Shown: in pieces, positions 8,925 to 17,171 of the stretch
Layout of the letters: each line of letters starts with the position of its first letter
How positions within the stretch are numbered: the stretch's first letter is position 1
Assembly: GCA_964420285.1 (NCBI GenBank)
Contig: CAYQTE010000001.1
Location: 136,358 to 200,357 of the forward strand
DNA length: 64,000 nt
Source: CAYQTE01 sp964420285
Lineage (GTDB): Bacteria; Planctomycetota; Phycisphaerae; Tepidisphaerales; Tepidisphaeraceae
Reading direction: 5' to 3'
Translations under genes and position numbers: made by a program
Notes under the pieces: model-generated
Databases searched by the model: none
Told to the model about the DNA's origin: nothing
Seen by the model: the letters and a program-made list of their open reading frames with translations, nothing else

Positions 8925-8946
8925 GGTAACTGCAGGGGACACGACC
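8925..8946 (-). repeat. Right copy of 22-bp imperfect inverted repeat
   Basis: Starts GGTAACTGCAG and ends GACACGACC, the reverse complement of 8182-8203 with two mismatches. It begins 2 bp beyond the stop codon of the RayT remnant, the usual place for a REP element. Confidence 0.75.
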
Positions 8947-8948
8947 CG

Positions 8949-9405
8949 TCAGCGGGCCATGTCCGCGTTTCGGCCGGGCTGGCCGCCGCGCGGGCGGAGA
9001 GTGCTTTGCGATCCGTAGCGCGACACAACCCGCGCCACCCACGCAGCGCTCCCCGGCGGCCGGCCGCGCCGCGCCGGCCGTCCGGATCGCCTCGACCTCC
9101 AGATCGGTTTGCGGGCGATTCACCAGTTGGACCCAGTTCCCCGGCCGGTCGATCGGCCAGTCGCTTTAGCAGGTTCCGTACCGGCTCGGGGCCGTCCGGT
9201 CGTGCGTGCAGGCTGCTCCAGTGCCAGTCCTGGGCGCGGCTGACGATGGCGGCGCGCAGGGGGTTTGGCTCGACGTGGCGGAGGCAGTCGCACCGCCGGT
9301 AACAGGTCGATGCCGCTGGCGAAGAACCCCCACCTTTGTCGCTCGCCCACCAGTAGATGGGGAGGAGCACAAGGCAGCCGGCGGGAATTTCGGGCACACT
9401 CACAT
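8949..9405 (-). pseudogene. Decayed REP-associated tyrosine transposase (RayT)
   Basis: Fragments of a RayT-type IS200-like transposase appear in different frames. One frame reads CLRHVEPNPLRAAIVSRAQD WHWSSLHARPDGPEP, the conserved core after the catalytic tyrosine region. A second reads VNRPQTDLEVEAIRT. A third reads AWVARVVSRYGSQSTLRPRG and ends at a stop at 8951-8949. At least two frameshifts separate them, and the N-terminal half with the HUH motif is missing because the remnant abuts the metG stop codon at 9408. The gene cannot make an active protein. It explains the REP-like repeats nearby. Confidence 0.8.
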
Positions 9406-9407
9406 TG

Positions 9408-10970
9408 CTATGCCGGCCCGGGTTTGGTGGCCGGGGGGAGCTTGGGGAAGAGTGCCTGGCCCTGCCCGACGCGCGTGCCCGCTGGCGGAGGGGCCGTGAA
9501 CCGCTGGCTCAGCGGCAAGTTGTCACCCGTGGCGGACAATTGATGCAGCCCGTCGGCCGCCTTCACCGGCAGGATCGGCAACAGCCCCAGCAGGGCCGCA
9601 TACATCGCCGCGGCCGAGCGGGAGAGGATTTCATCGACCCGGCCGGCCTGTTTGGGGTCCTTGGCAAGCTGAAAGGGCGCCGTCGCTTCGAGATATCCGT
9701 TGGTGGCCCGCGCCAGTTCCAGCGGCAGCAGCGCGGCCTGCTGAAGATCGAGGTTCCGATACGCCTGCTCGAGGAGCGCGGGCAACGCGGCCGTCTGGTC
9801 GAGCAACTGGCGATCGATCCCTTCGGCGCTGGAGGAGACCTGCGGCAGCACGCCGTCGCGATAGCGATGCAGCATCTTCACGACACGGTTGAGGCAGTTG
9901 CCGACCACATCCGCCAGTTCGATGAAGCTTTTTTCGACATCCGCATCGGTCCAATCCAGATCGCTGCCGAACGGGGCCGCTCGCAGGAGATAAAATCGCA
10001 ACGCGTCCAGACCGTGCAGGGCGATCACGCCGCGAATCTTCGCCAGGTCGATGTAATTCCCCAGCGTCTTGCTCATCTTCCGCCCGCCGCTGGTCCACCA
10101 CCCGTGCGCAAACACCTTCCGCGGCAATTCGAGGCCCAGCGCCATCAGGATGGCCGGCCAATAGACCGAGTGAAACCAGAGAATTTCCTTGCCCATCAAA
10201 TGCACATCAGCCGGCCAGAATTTCTTGAACCGCGAGTCGTCTGCCGAGCCGTAGCCCAGGGCCGTGATGTAGTTGCACAATGCGTCGATCCACACGTAGA
10301 CGACGTGTTTGGGATCGTTGGGCATGGGGATTCCCCATTTGAGCGTGGCGCGGCTGATGGAAAGATCCTCGGCCCCGGCGGCGAGCTTGCTGAGCACTTC
10401 ATTTCGCCGCGATTCCGGCTGCACAAATTCGGGATGGGACTTGATGTGCTCGATGATCCGCGGCACGTACTTGCCGAGGCGGAAGAAATAACTCTCCTCG
10501 CGATAGCGCTGCAGGGGTTTGCCGCTGATGGCGCCCTTGAATTCCTGATGCCGGGCCTCGGTCTCGGTGACGAATTCCTCCTGGCCTTCGTCGTACCAGC
10601 CTTCATACGCCCCGAGATAAATATCCCCGTTGTCGAGCAGCTTGCTCACGATCTGGCTGACGGCGGCCTTGTGTCGCGGCTCGCTGGTCCGCAGAAAATC
10701 GTCGTTGGTGATGTCCAGTTCCTTCCACAGCGAACTGAAAACCGGCACGGTGCGATCGGCCAGCTCGCGCGGTTCCAACCCCGCCGCCGCGGCGGTCTTG
10801 ACCATCTTGATCCCATGCTCATCCACCCCGGTGAGAAAGAACGTCTCGCGCCCGCAGAGGCGGTGATAGCGGGCGACGGCATCGGCGGCCAGGGTGGTAT
10901 AGACGTGGCCCAGGTGCGGCTCGGCGTTGGGATAATAAATCGGCGTCGTGATGTAAAACCGGTCGGTCAT
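9408..10970 (-). CDS. metG: Methionyl-tRNA synthetase
   Basis: The 520-residue class I synthetase charges tRNA-Met with methionine. It has the HIGH-type motif PHLGH at residues 18-22 and the KMSKT motif at 298-302, in TSGGRKMSKTLGNY. The connective region lacks the Cys-X2-Cys zinc knuckles, so this is the zinc-free short type. The anticodon-binding helical domain covers about 360-490. The protein ends at PPATKPGPA without the C-terminal dimerisation/EMAP domain found in longer MetRS. The start MTDRFYITTPIYYPN is the normal family N-terminus. The gene is divergent from the GT2 gene at 11169 and ends beside the RayT remnant. Confidence 0.95.
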   Translation of the reverse strand: MTDRFYITTPIYYPNAEPHLGHVYTTLAADAVARYHRLCGRETFFLTGVDEHGIKMVKTAAAAGLEPRELADRTVPVFSSLWKELDITNDDFLRTSEPRHKAAVSQIVSKLLDNGDIYLGAYEGWYDEGQEEFVTETEARHQEFKGAISGKPLQRYREESYFFRLGKYVPRIIEHIKSHPEFVQPESRRNEVLSKLAAGAEDLSISRATLKWGIPMPNDPKHVVYVWIDALCNYITALGYGSADDSRFKKFWPADVHLMGKEILWFHSVYWPAILMALGLELPRKVFAHGWWTSGGRKMSKTLGNYIDLAKIRGVIALHGLDALRFYLLRAAPFGSDLDWTDADVEKSFIELADVVGNCLNRVVKMLHRYRDGVLPQVSSSAEGIDRQLLDQTAALPALLEQAYRNLDLQQAALLPLELARATNGYLEATAPFQLAKDPKQAGRVDEILSRSAAAMYAALLGLLPILPVKAADGLHQLSATGDNLPLSQRFTAPPPAGTRVGQGQALFPKLPPATKPGPA

Positions 10971-11168
10971 ATCCGATTCCTTCTACCCTCACCTCGCCCG
11001 CGTTTCCAGCCGGAGCGCCGCCATACCCCGGCCTGGGGCGATACGGCCGTGGCATTCCCCCATGATGGGCGGACGGGCATGCGGCGCGCACACGCTGGTG
11101 TGCATTTGTTCGCCGCAATCCGGTACACTGGCGAACCGGCCGGTTTTTTTGGCCGGCGGATTTTCGAT

Positions 11169-11939
11169 ATGTTGAGCGTCATCATTCCGGCTTATAACGA
11201 GGAACGAACGCTGGCGGCGGTGATCGAGCGCGTGCTGGCCCTGCCGGTGCGGCCGCAGGTGATCGTGGTCTCCGACGGATCGACCGACGGGACCAACGAC
11301 ATCATCCGGCGGTATCAGCGCGAGCGGGGCATTGTGGGGATCATCTGCCCGCACAACGGTGGCAAGGGCGCGGCGATCGCGGCCGGATTGCGGCACGCCA
11401 GCGAGCCTTACACGATCATCCAGGACGCCGACCTGGAGTATTACCCGGAGGAGTTCGCCACGCTGCTGGGGCCGGTGAAGGCGGGAAAGGCGCAGGTGGT
11501 CTACGGTTCGCGCAATTTGCGCAAGCCGGCGGCGTTGAAGAACCAGTTTCATTACCTGCGGTTCTGGCTGGGTGGAAAGGCGGTCACGCTGGTGGCCAAT
11601 CTGCTGTTTCTGACGCATCTCACGGACGAGGCGACGTGCTACAAGCTGTTCCCGACGGAACTGCTGCGGCGGATGAATCTGCAATGCCGGGGGTTCGATT
11701 TCTGCCCGGAAGTGACGGCCAAGTCGCTGCGGCTGGGATATCGCATCCACGAAATTCCGATTCGCTACAACCCGCGCAGCCTGTCGGAAGGCAAGAAAAT
11801 CCGCGCCTGGCACGGGATCGAAGCGGTTCTGGTTCTGCTGAAATACCGGCTGATGCCGATGAGCTGGATGTTCTCACATCAAACGGGTCGGGAGTCTTTG
11901 ATGATGGAACAGTCAATCAAAGACTCCCGATCCCTTTGA
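11169..11939 (+). CDS. GT2 glycosyltransferase, DPM1/polyprenyl-phosphate type
   Basis: The 256-residue product starts MLSVIIPAYNEERTLAAVIE. It contains VVSDGSTDGTNDII, HNGGKGAAIAAGL and IIQDADLEYYPEEF, which are the nucleotide-sugar and DxD motifs of polyprenyl-phosphate mannosyl/glucosyl transferases. The C-terminal CRGFDFCPEVTAKSLRLGYR and IPIRYNPRSLSEGKKI are also typical. No C-terminal membrane helices are present, so it is the soluble DPM1-like form. It probably makes a polyprenyl-phosphate sugar. The frame is open far upstream, but the ATG at 11169 starts the conserved domain. It is the first gene of a four-gene run to 13628. Confidence 0.88.
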   Translation: MLSVIIPAYNEERTLAAVIERVLALPVRPQVIVVSDGSTDGTNDIIRRYQRERGIVGIICPHNGGKGAAIAAGLRHASEPYTIIQDADLEYYPEEFATLLGPVKAGKAQVVYGSRNLRKPAALKNQFHYLRFWLGGKAVTLVANLLFLTHLTDEATCYKLFPTELLRRMNLQCRGFDFCPEVTAKSLRLGYRIHEIPIRYNPRSLSEGKKIRAWHGIEAVLVLLKYRLMPMSWMFSHQTGRESLMMEQSIKDSRSL

Positions 11940-11957
11940 GTCGAGGGAGATGTGGAC

Positions 11958-12704
11958 ATGATCCGCACGTTTTTGGGAATACCGTTATGTCTCACGGCGG
12001 CGCTGGCCGTGCTCTGCGCCTGTACCAACACGAACAGTCCGCCCGCCAGCAGCGGGCCGCCGGTGACGATCGCGCTCACCGGCACCGCCGGCGCGCCGAT
12101 CACCGGCTACTACGTGCGCGACGGCCAGCGCGTGCAGTTCGATGACGTGCTGCCCAAGACATTCACCATGCCCGGAATCTCGCAAATCGCCATCCGCAAG
12201 ATCCACAAGGAGGATACGCTGCTCGCCAACGGCCGCAGCGGCGACGGTTCGGTGCAGACGTCCAGCCCGGGCGGCAGCGACGACGGCATCTGGTTGACGG
12301 TGCAAGGCGGATTCACCTGTGGACCGATTCCGCCGGGCCAGTCGCTGGCCCCGCCGGAGAATGCACTGATGGTCATCTCGCCGTATTGGTATCAGGGCAC
12401 GTGGGTTTTCGACGATCCGCGCGCCGGGCTGGTCCGCGAGCCGTTTGTGCAGGGCGTGCCGGAGATGATCGATTATCTGGTGAAGGATATCCCCAGCGCC
12501 AAAGAGGGATTTCGGCTGACATTTTCGGCCAAACCGTTCCCCGGCTACCAGAAGAAGCTGACGTGGGTGCGGGCGGACATGGGTGGAAATTACTATCGAA
12601 TGGACGACCCGCCGATGCAAGGCTGGCTCTGCCCGGCCATGTTCCGCTATTTCGCCAGCGCCCCCAGGGAGCTGTACGCGCGCGCCGATCCGAAGTCTAA
12701 TTGA
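11958..12704 (+). CDS. Predicted lipoprotein with DUF6717-like C-terminus
   Basis: The 248-residue product starts MIRTFLGIPLCLTAALAVLC, followed by Ala-Cys, a plausible lipobox. It is therefore probably anchored in a membrane facing the periplasm. The C-terminal 70 residues (FRLTFSAKPFPGYQKKLTWV, GGNYYRM, GWLCPAMFRYFASAPRELYA) resemble the DUF6717 family, whose function is unknown. A GAGGGAGA ribosome site at 11943-11950 favours the ATG at 11958 over the GTG at 11952. The gene begins 18 bp after the GT2 gene and ends 8 bp before the sigma-like gene. Confidence 0.75.
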   Translation: MIRTFLGIPLCLTAALAVLCACTNTNSPPASSGPPVTIALTGTAGAPITGYYVRDGQRVQFDDVLPKTFTMPGISQIAIRKIHKEDTLLANGRSGDGSVQTSSPGGSDDGIWLTVQGGFTCGPIPPGQSLAPPENALMVISPYWYQGTWVFDDPRAGLVREPFVQGVPEMIDYLVKDIPSAKEGFRLTFSAKPFPGYQKKLTWVRADMGGNYYRMDDPPMQGWLCPAMFRYFASAPRELYARADPKSN

Positions 12705-12712
12705 CGGGCGAA

Positions 12713-13444
12713 ATGTCCATCATCCCGCAAGGATCTTCGCCGCTGCAACGCCGGACGACCGACACGGCTGTGGCGCCGCCGGTGGCGGCGGCCGAGGCGC
12801 TGTTGCGCGAGTATTATCCGATGGCGTATCGGGTGGTGGTGGGATTGTGCGGGACGCGACCGGCGGCGTGGCTCTTGCTTCCGACGCTCATGCGGCAGGG
12901 CGTGCTCAATCTGCCGCGCTGGCGCGATAACGCCGATGCCCACCGCTGGTTCATCCATCACACGGTGCTGGCCACGCGCGAATTGATCGTGGCCGGCGGG
13001 TCGATAGAGGATGATCCGCTGGTGCCGCCCGGCGGCGTGGCCGGGCCGGGGTATGTTTTGTTCATCGACACGCTGCGCGGCTTGAATTTCCAGCAGCGCG
13101 AGGCGTTTCTGCTGCACTTTGGCGAGGAGCAGGACATTCGCGGGACGGCGGTGGCGATGGACTGCTCGACGCAGGCGGCCAGAAATCACCTGGCTGCCGC
13201 GACGACCGCGCTGGCCCGGGCCGTCAGCGGCCCGGCGGAATTTGGAGCCTGCGTGCATAACCTGCACGCCGCGTGGCTGGCGTTGACGCCGGACATGCGC
13301 GACGTGGTGGCCAACACGCGGCGCATTGTGCACGGCGAATCGTGGCAGCGGCGATGGCGATTGGTGCGTCGCGCGATCCTGACGGTTGCCGCGGCGACGG
13401 TGATGGCGATGGTCGCGTGGATCATCCTGCGGCGTTTGCGGTAG
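12713..13444 (+). CDS. ECF-sigma-like protein with C-terminal membrane anchor
   Basis: This 243-residue protein has a region-2-like helical part (AEALLREYYPMAYRVVVGLC) and a region-4-like part (LRGLNFQQREAFLLHFGEEQ, IRGTAVAMDCSTQAARNHLAAA). These are what an extracytoplasmic-function sigma factor uses to bind the -10 and -35 elements. About 70 residues follow, ending in one transmembrane helix (AILTVAAATVMAMVAWIIL). The membrane tail is unusual for a sigma factor. It may act as a built-in anti-sigma-like or sequestering device, or the protein may no longer act as a sigma factor. A TTG start at 12701 is possible; the ATG at 12713 is preferred. The next gene encodes a small membrane protein. 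Confidence 0.7.
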   Translation: MSIIPQGSSPLQRRTTDTAVAPPVAAAEALLREYYPMAYRVVVGLCGTRPAAWLLLPTLMRQGVLNLPRWRDNADAHRWFIHHTVLATRELIVAGGSIEDDPLVPPGGVAGPGYVLFIDTLRGLNFQQREAFLLHFGEEQDIRGTAVAMDCSTQAARNHLAAATTALARAVSGPAEFGACVHNLHAAWLALTPDMRDVVANTRRIVHGESWQRRWRLVRRAILTVAAATVMAMVAWIILRRLR

Positions 13445-13457
13445 ACTCTTTTGGCCA

Positions 13458-13628
13458 ATGATTCAACAACCCGTGACAAAATGGCCCTGGTGGAAGATGG
13501 CGCTGGCGTATCTGGCGCTGGCGGCGCTGGCGGCCGCGTCGATCGCGCTGGTCGATCGCAAGGTGCATGATCCGCCTGACATCGCGCCGGGCGCAATTGT
13601 CCACTTCGCCAATTCGCAAGCGCATTGA
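13458..13628 (+). CDS. Small single-pass membrane protein, 56 residues
   Basis: The ATG at 13458 opens a 57-codon frame: MIQQPVTKWPWWKM, a hydrophobic helix ALAYLALAALAAASIALV, then DRKVHDPPDIAPGAIVHFAN and a short tail. It starts 13 bp after the membrane-tailed sigma-like gene on the same strand, which suggests co-transcription. One helix with a short hydrophilic tail is what a small regulator or partner of the membrane-bound sigma-like protein could look like. I do not recognise a family. Confidence 0.6.
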   Translation: MIQQPVTKWPWWKMALAYLALAALAAASIALVDRKVHDPPDIAPGAIVHFANSQAH

Positions 13629-13644
13629 TCTTGGGACCCGGCCG

Positions 13645-14235
13645 CTACTGCTCTGGCGTGTCAATCAACTCCTGCAACCGCGCCGCGAGCCTGGGTTCAA
13701 AACGGCTGGTCCATGCCGCGTCGATCAGGCCAACTTCAAGCATGTCCAGCAGATGCACCTGATCCTTGCGGCGAAATGAGGTCAACTTCATCCGCACCAG
13801 GGCCTCCAGCGCGACCACGCGAACGCCGGCGGGCTTTTCTGATTCGGCCACATCCGGCGCAGGCGCATCATATTCCGGCCGGACTTTTTCCCCGGCCATC
13901 AGCACATGCACGGCGTCGCGGACTTTGGCATCGGGGCCGTCGAGAAAAACATCCATCCCGGCGACGTGACGGCGGATGAACCCGGCTCGTGCCAGAGCTT
14001 CGGCGGCCGTTTCCAGATCCGATCGCCGCAGCAGGATATCCACATCCTGCGTGTTGCGCACCGCGGCCTCGTCGATCGTCGCCACCCAAACCGCGACGGC
14101 ATTGCCGCCTGCTATCGCATACGGAATTCCCGCCGATTCCAATGCCCCCGACGCCCGCATTAACCGATCGCGCACCCGTTCCACGGCCAATACCATCCTG
14201 TCCAGAGGAGTCATGTCCGCCCACGCTGGCAGCAT
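13645..14235 (-). CDS. Nucleotidyltransferase-fold protein (AbiEii/DUF6036-like)
   Basis: The 196-residue product shows an AGGNAVAVWVATIDEAAVRNTQDVDILLRR signature, a polymerase-beta-type nucleotidyltransferase core with Gly-Gly and the Asp-Val-Asp metal pair. It continues with ALVRMKLTSFRRKDQVHLLDML, the family's C-terminal helix. Related proteins include toxin parts of AbiE-type systems and stand-alone enzymes of unknown substrate. No antitoxin gene is adjacent on this strand, so a toxin role is not supported here. Met at residue 8 (MTPLDRMVLAV) is an alternative start. The gene converges with the small membrane protein gene, 16 bp away. Confidence 0.75.
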   Translation of the reverse strand: MLPAWADMTPLDRMVLAVERVRDRLMRASGALESAGIPYAIAGGNAVAVWVATIDEAAVRNTQDVDILLRRSDLETAAEALARAGFIRRHVAGMDVFLDGPDAKVRDAVHVLMAGEKVRPEYDAPAPDVAESEKPAGVRVVALEALVRMKLTSFRRKDQVHLLDMLEVGLIDAAWTSRFEPRLAARLQELIDTPEQ

Positions 14236-14292
14236 GCCGGTAGTATACGCGAATCGGCCGTGGCGGCGCGGAAAAAGTGGACCGCCATCCGG

Positions 14293-14511
14293 TCAGTGAC
14301 TGAAGAACCCGCCCAAAAAGGCCAGAACGGCCAGGATGAGAAACACGAAGAGCAGTGTGCGCCCGATGGCGGCGGTAAACCCGGCCAAACCCTTGGCGCC
14401 CAGCGCATAAGCGAAAAGTGCGATGACGAAGAACAGCACCGCCAGATTCACCAGCCCGCCGCCGGGGATTATGTAAGCCATCGCGGGCATCGAGAGCAGT
14501 GTTGCACACAT
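14293..14511 (-). CDS. DUF1328 small membrane protein
   Basis: The 72-residue protein has two hydrophobic helices (LVNLAVLFFVIALFAYALG and IGRTLLFVFLILAVLAFLGG) joined by AKGLAGFTAA. This is the DUF1328/YtjA pattern of a very small inner-membrane protein, often stress-induced in other bacteria. The conserved part starts after about 18 residues, so the true start may be internal. The function is unknown. Confidence 0.8.
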   Translation of the reverse strand: MCATLLSMPAMAYIIPGGGLVNLAVLFFVIALFAYALGAKGLAGFTAAIGRTLLFVFLILAVLAFLGGFFSH

Positions 14512-14632
14512 AGGGAATCCTCGTCTTTCAGTCGGGGCGCCAACGGCCCATTGCCTGGTCCATCGCCAAAACGGTCCGCGGCGGCGACATTCGTTCCGCT
14601 CTGGAGGTTATAACTCGGAAGATCGCCCGCCG

Positions 14633-15280
14633 TCAGCGCTGAATCGTCGGCCACAGCGCCACGCTGCACAGCCGGTGGCCGATGCGCTCGAGGATGGGGA
14701 TGGTCCGCACGCGGCGAAATCCCGCCAGAACCTGCTTTTCGGCCAGCAGCGTTTCGAACAGTTCCAGGTCCTTGTCGAGAATTGTCTGCGATTCATTGAA
14801 GACCACCAGAGCCAGTGCCGCATCGCGGATCATCGGCTCCTGTTCGATCTTCACCAGATCGGCAACGACGGCGCTGGTCCATTGCCGGCCGTAGCCTTTG
14901 TGCCGCGCGCCGCCCGATCCATATTGGAACGCGATCTTGACCTCAACCCAGAGTGCCTCGTCGGGCGGCGCGGGATTGGCCGGATCGAAAAGCGTGGGCG
15001 GCGATGTGTCCAGGCGCAGCGGCCGGCCGGGTTCGGTCAGGACCAGATCGCAACGCGGCCGGTGCGTGAGCTTGCGGCCGACCGTGGACGGATAATGCAC
15101 CTCGCGAGCCACGGAATACGACGCGGCCAAACCATCGGCCAGCAGGGCGACAATCTGCAATTCATCCATCGCATCCATGCCGTAGACGGCTTGCTCCAGA
15201 CGCAGGGCCTCTTCCCTGTCGCGCAGGGTGTCGGCCATGCGCTGGCAAACCTGGCCGAAATCCCAGACGGGTCTTGTCAT
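14633..15280 (-). CDS. Possible PD-(D/E)XK nuclease-fold protein
   Basis: The 215-residue product has no signal peptide. In its middle, RPRCDLVLTEPG is followed about 35 residues later by LWVEVKIAFQ. A conserved Asp followed by Glu-Val-Lys on a second strand is the pattern of PD-(D/E)XK nucleases. The rest (AVVADLVKIEQEPMIRDAAL ALVVFNE) fits the alternating helix and strand of that fold. It starts 12 bp after the PAP2 gene on the same strand and is probably the third gene of that operon. Nuclease activity is inference from the motif. No restriction or modification partner is next to it. Confidence 0.6.
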   Translation of the reverse strand: MTRPVWDFGQVCQRMADTLRDREEALRLEQAVYGMDAMDELQIVALLADGLAASYSVAREVHYPSTVGRKLTHRPRCDLVLTEPGRPLRLDTSPPTLFDPANPAPPDEALWVEVKIAFQYGSGGARHKGYGRQWTSAVVADLVKIEQEPMIRDAALALVVFNESQTILDKDLELFETLLAEKQVLAGFRRVRTIPILERIGHRLCSVALWPTIQR

Positions 15281-15292
15281 GGTTGGGAAGCG

Positions 15293-15889
15293 TCATATCC
15301 AACGCGGCCAGACGTGAACCGCCAGCCAACTGGTTGAGTGCGCCACGCCATATCCAACCGCGATGCCGCCCAGGATGTCGCTGGGCCAGTGGGCATCCAG
15401 CAGATAGCGAAGAGCGGCGCAGCACAGCGCCAACGCCCAAAACGTGACCGCCGCCTGCGGATAGGTCATCGCCAGCCCGACCGACAACGCGACGGCGGCA
15501 GCGCTGTGATTCGAGGGAAAACTCTCGCGCTGGTTGTCATGTCGCAGGGCCGGGCCGAGGAAATGTCCGGCGCGCGGCCGGCCGGGCCGCACCCGGCACA
15601 CCAGCCGCTTGATGACCGTCGAGACCATCGTCGCCAGGAACGTTCCGGCCACGGTCACGAAGACCTGGCGTCGTCGCGGCGGGTCGGGATCGAGTTGCAC
15701 AACCAGGACGGCCACGAGAATCGTGCAGGCGAATTGCCCGTATTGCGCCAGGAACCGGCTCTCGCGCTTCACATCGCCCTTGAAGGGAAGTTGCAGCGTC
15801 GTGGGCAGGCCGAGGCGCTCCAGCACCATCAAAAACGCACACCCGGCAATCAGGACGCCCAACAGGTAAGGATTGAATTGCGTGAGCAC
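15293..15889 (-). CDS. PAP2-type membrane phosphatase
   Basis: The 198-residue protein has about five hydrophobic helices and the three phosphatase motifs KRLVCRVRPGRP, SFPSNHSA and RYLLDAHWPSDILGG. Family members remove phosphate from phosphatidate, undecaprenyl pyrophosphate or lipid A at the membrane. It lies 29 bp downstream of the heptosyltransferase-like gene, so a role in envelope glycolipid or polyprenyl-phosphate recycling is reasonable. The substrate cannot be told from sequence. Confidence 0.9.
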   Translation of the reverse strand: MLTQFNPYLLGVLIAGCAFLMVLERLGLPTTLQLPFKGDVKRESRFLAQYGQFACTILVAVLVVQLDPDPPRRRQVFVTVAGTFLATMVSTVIKRLVCRVRPGRPRAGHFLGPALRHDNQRESFPSNHSAAAVALSVGLAMTYPQAAVTFWALALCCAALRYLLDAHWPSDILGGIAVGYGVAHSTSWLAVHVWPRWI

Positions 15890-15918
15890 GCTCGGCCGGG
15901 GTTAAGGCTGTATATCTT

Positions 15919-17046
15919 TCAGGTCGATCCGTTGGCCGCACTGCCGGGCTTTGCCTCGGCGGAGGCTCCGTCGCCGTCGCCGTTAAGAAGGCGCGTCGAC
16001 GCCTCGTAGACCATCGGCACCGTCACCTGTGTCATGCAGCGGTGATCGAGCGGGCATTTCTTTTTCTGGCACGGCCCGCAGAAGACCTTGACCGACACTT
16101 GTTGTTCGCGGGGGTAGAAGATCTCGGTCCATTCCGGATGCGTCGGCCCGAAGATCGTCACCACCGGCACATCGAATGCCGCCGCAATGTGACGCGGGCC
16201 GGTGTCGTTGGTCACCATCAGATCGCACCGGCGGACGATCTCCTTGAGCGACCCCAAAGTCAGACCCTTGGCGGCCAGATCGACCGGGGCGTGCTTCATG
16301 AATCGGGTGATCTCGTCGACAATCTGCCGTTCGCGCGGGGCGGCGCTGATCAGCACCGTCGCGCCAAGCCGTTCGATGAATTGGTCCGCCAGTTGGGCGT
16401 AATACTCCGCTCGCCAGCATTTGGCCGCACCGTACGTGGCGCCGGGATTAAGCACGATCATTGGCGGCCGGCCGCGGGAATGCGGGCGATCGGGATGATC
16501 TTCCAGTCCGCAGCGGTCGAGAATTTCCAGGGCGTGGCGGCGTTCCAGGTCGGTCACGAACAGCTTCATCGTGATGTCGCGTTCGGTGCCGGCCAGGTAT
16601 TTGCTGAGGCCCAGGTACGACTTGATCAGCGGCGTGGGAATGAATTTTCCCTTGTCCTTGGCCGCCACCAGCCGGTCGGTGAGGAGAAATCCCCGGCCGT
16701 CGCGGTCGTAGCCGACGATGCGCGGGATGTTGGACATCTTGCAGATGAGGGCCGACTGAAACGAATTGGGCAGGAGGATGGCCATGTCGAATTTGGCCGA
16801 GCGGATGCGAGCGGCCAGCTCGAAGAGGTTCTTTCCGGCCTTTTTTCGGGTCTTGCCGGTGCGGTAGGTGATGCGGCGATCGACCCAGGGCATTCCGGAG
16901 TAGAGGGGTTTGACGTAGCGTTTCATGAGATAGGTGATGCGCGCGGTGGGATAGCGGGCGCGAAGGGCCCGGAGCGTGGGCGTGGCCATGACGGCGTCGC
17001 CCACCCAACTCGGCTGCACGACAAGGATGTTTCGCGGATCAGGCAT
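15919..17046 (-). CDS. GT9 heptosyltransferase (WaaF-like)
   Basis: The 375-residue product starts MPDPRNILVVQPSWVGDAVM, the standard GT9 N-terminus with the Gly-Asp catalytic region. It carries ITYLMKRYVKPL, LNPGATYGAAKCWRAEYYAQ and DLMVTNDTGPRHIAAAFDVP, the C-terminal ADP-heptose-binding signature. The CGPCQKKKCPLDHRCM cysteine pattern near residue 340 is common in this subfamily. It likely adds heptose to lipid A core in the cytoplasmic membrane. A longer in-frame start at 17157 overlaps the divergent promoter region, so the ATG at 17046 is used. It heads a three-gene operon with PAP2 and the nuclease-like gene. Confidence 0.9.
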   Translation of the reverse strand: MPDPRNILVVQPSWVGDAVMATPTLRALRARYPTARITYLMKRYVKPLYSGMPWVDRRITYRTGKTRKKAGKNLFELAARIRSAKFDMAILLPNSFQSALICKMSNIPRIVGYDRDGRGFLLTDRLVAAKDKGKFIPTPLIKSYLGLSKYLAGTERDITMKLFVTDLERRHALEILDRCGLEDHPDRPHSRGRPPMIVLNPGATYGAAKCWRAEYYAQLADQFIERLGATVLISAAPRERQIVDEITRFMKHAPVDLAAKGLTLGSLKEIVRRCDLMVTNDTGPRHIAAAFDVPVVTIFGPTHPEWTEIFYPREQQVSVKVFCGPCQKKKCPLDHRCMTQVTVPMVYEASTRLLNGDGDGASAEAKPGSAANGST

Positions 17047-17171
17047 TCCCGGCGAGTATAACGCCCCGCGCCGCACGTTCCACCCTGCGCGGCGCGAAGG
17101 GCGGAATTGATTTGCAGCCTGGCGCGTCGCCCGCTGGACAAGTGAGCCGCGAACCATTTCAATCTCGGGCG

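Noticed and set aside
8182..8946. Complete insertion sequence
   Set aside because: No transposase lies between the inverted repeats and no target duplication is visible, so it is reported only as a repeat-bounded segment.
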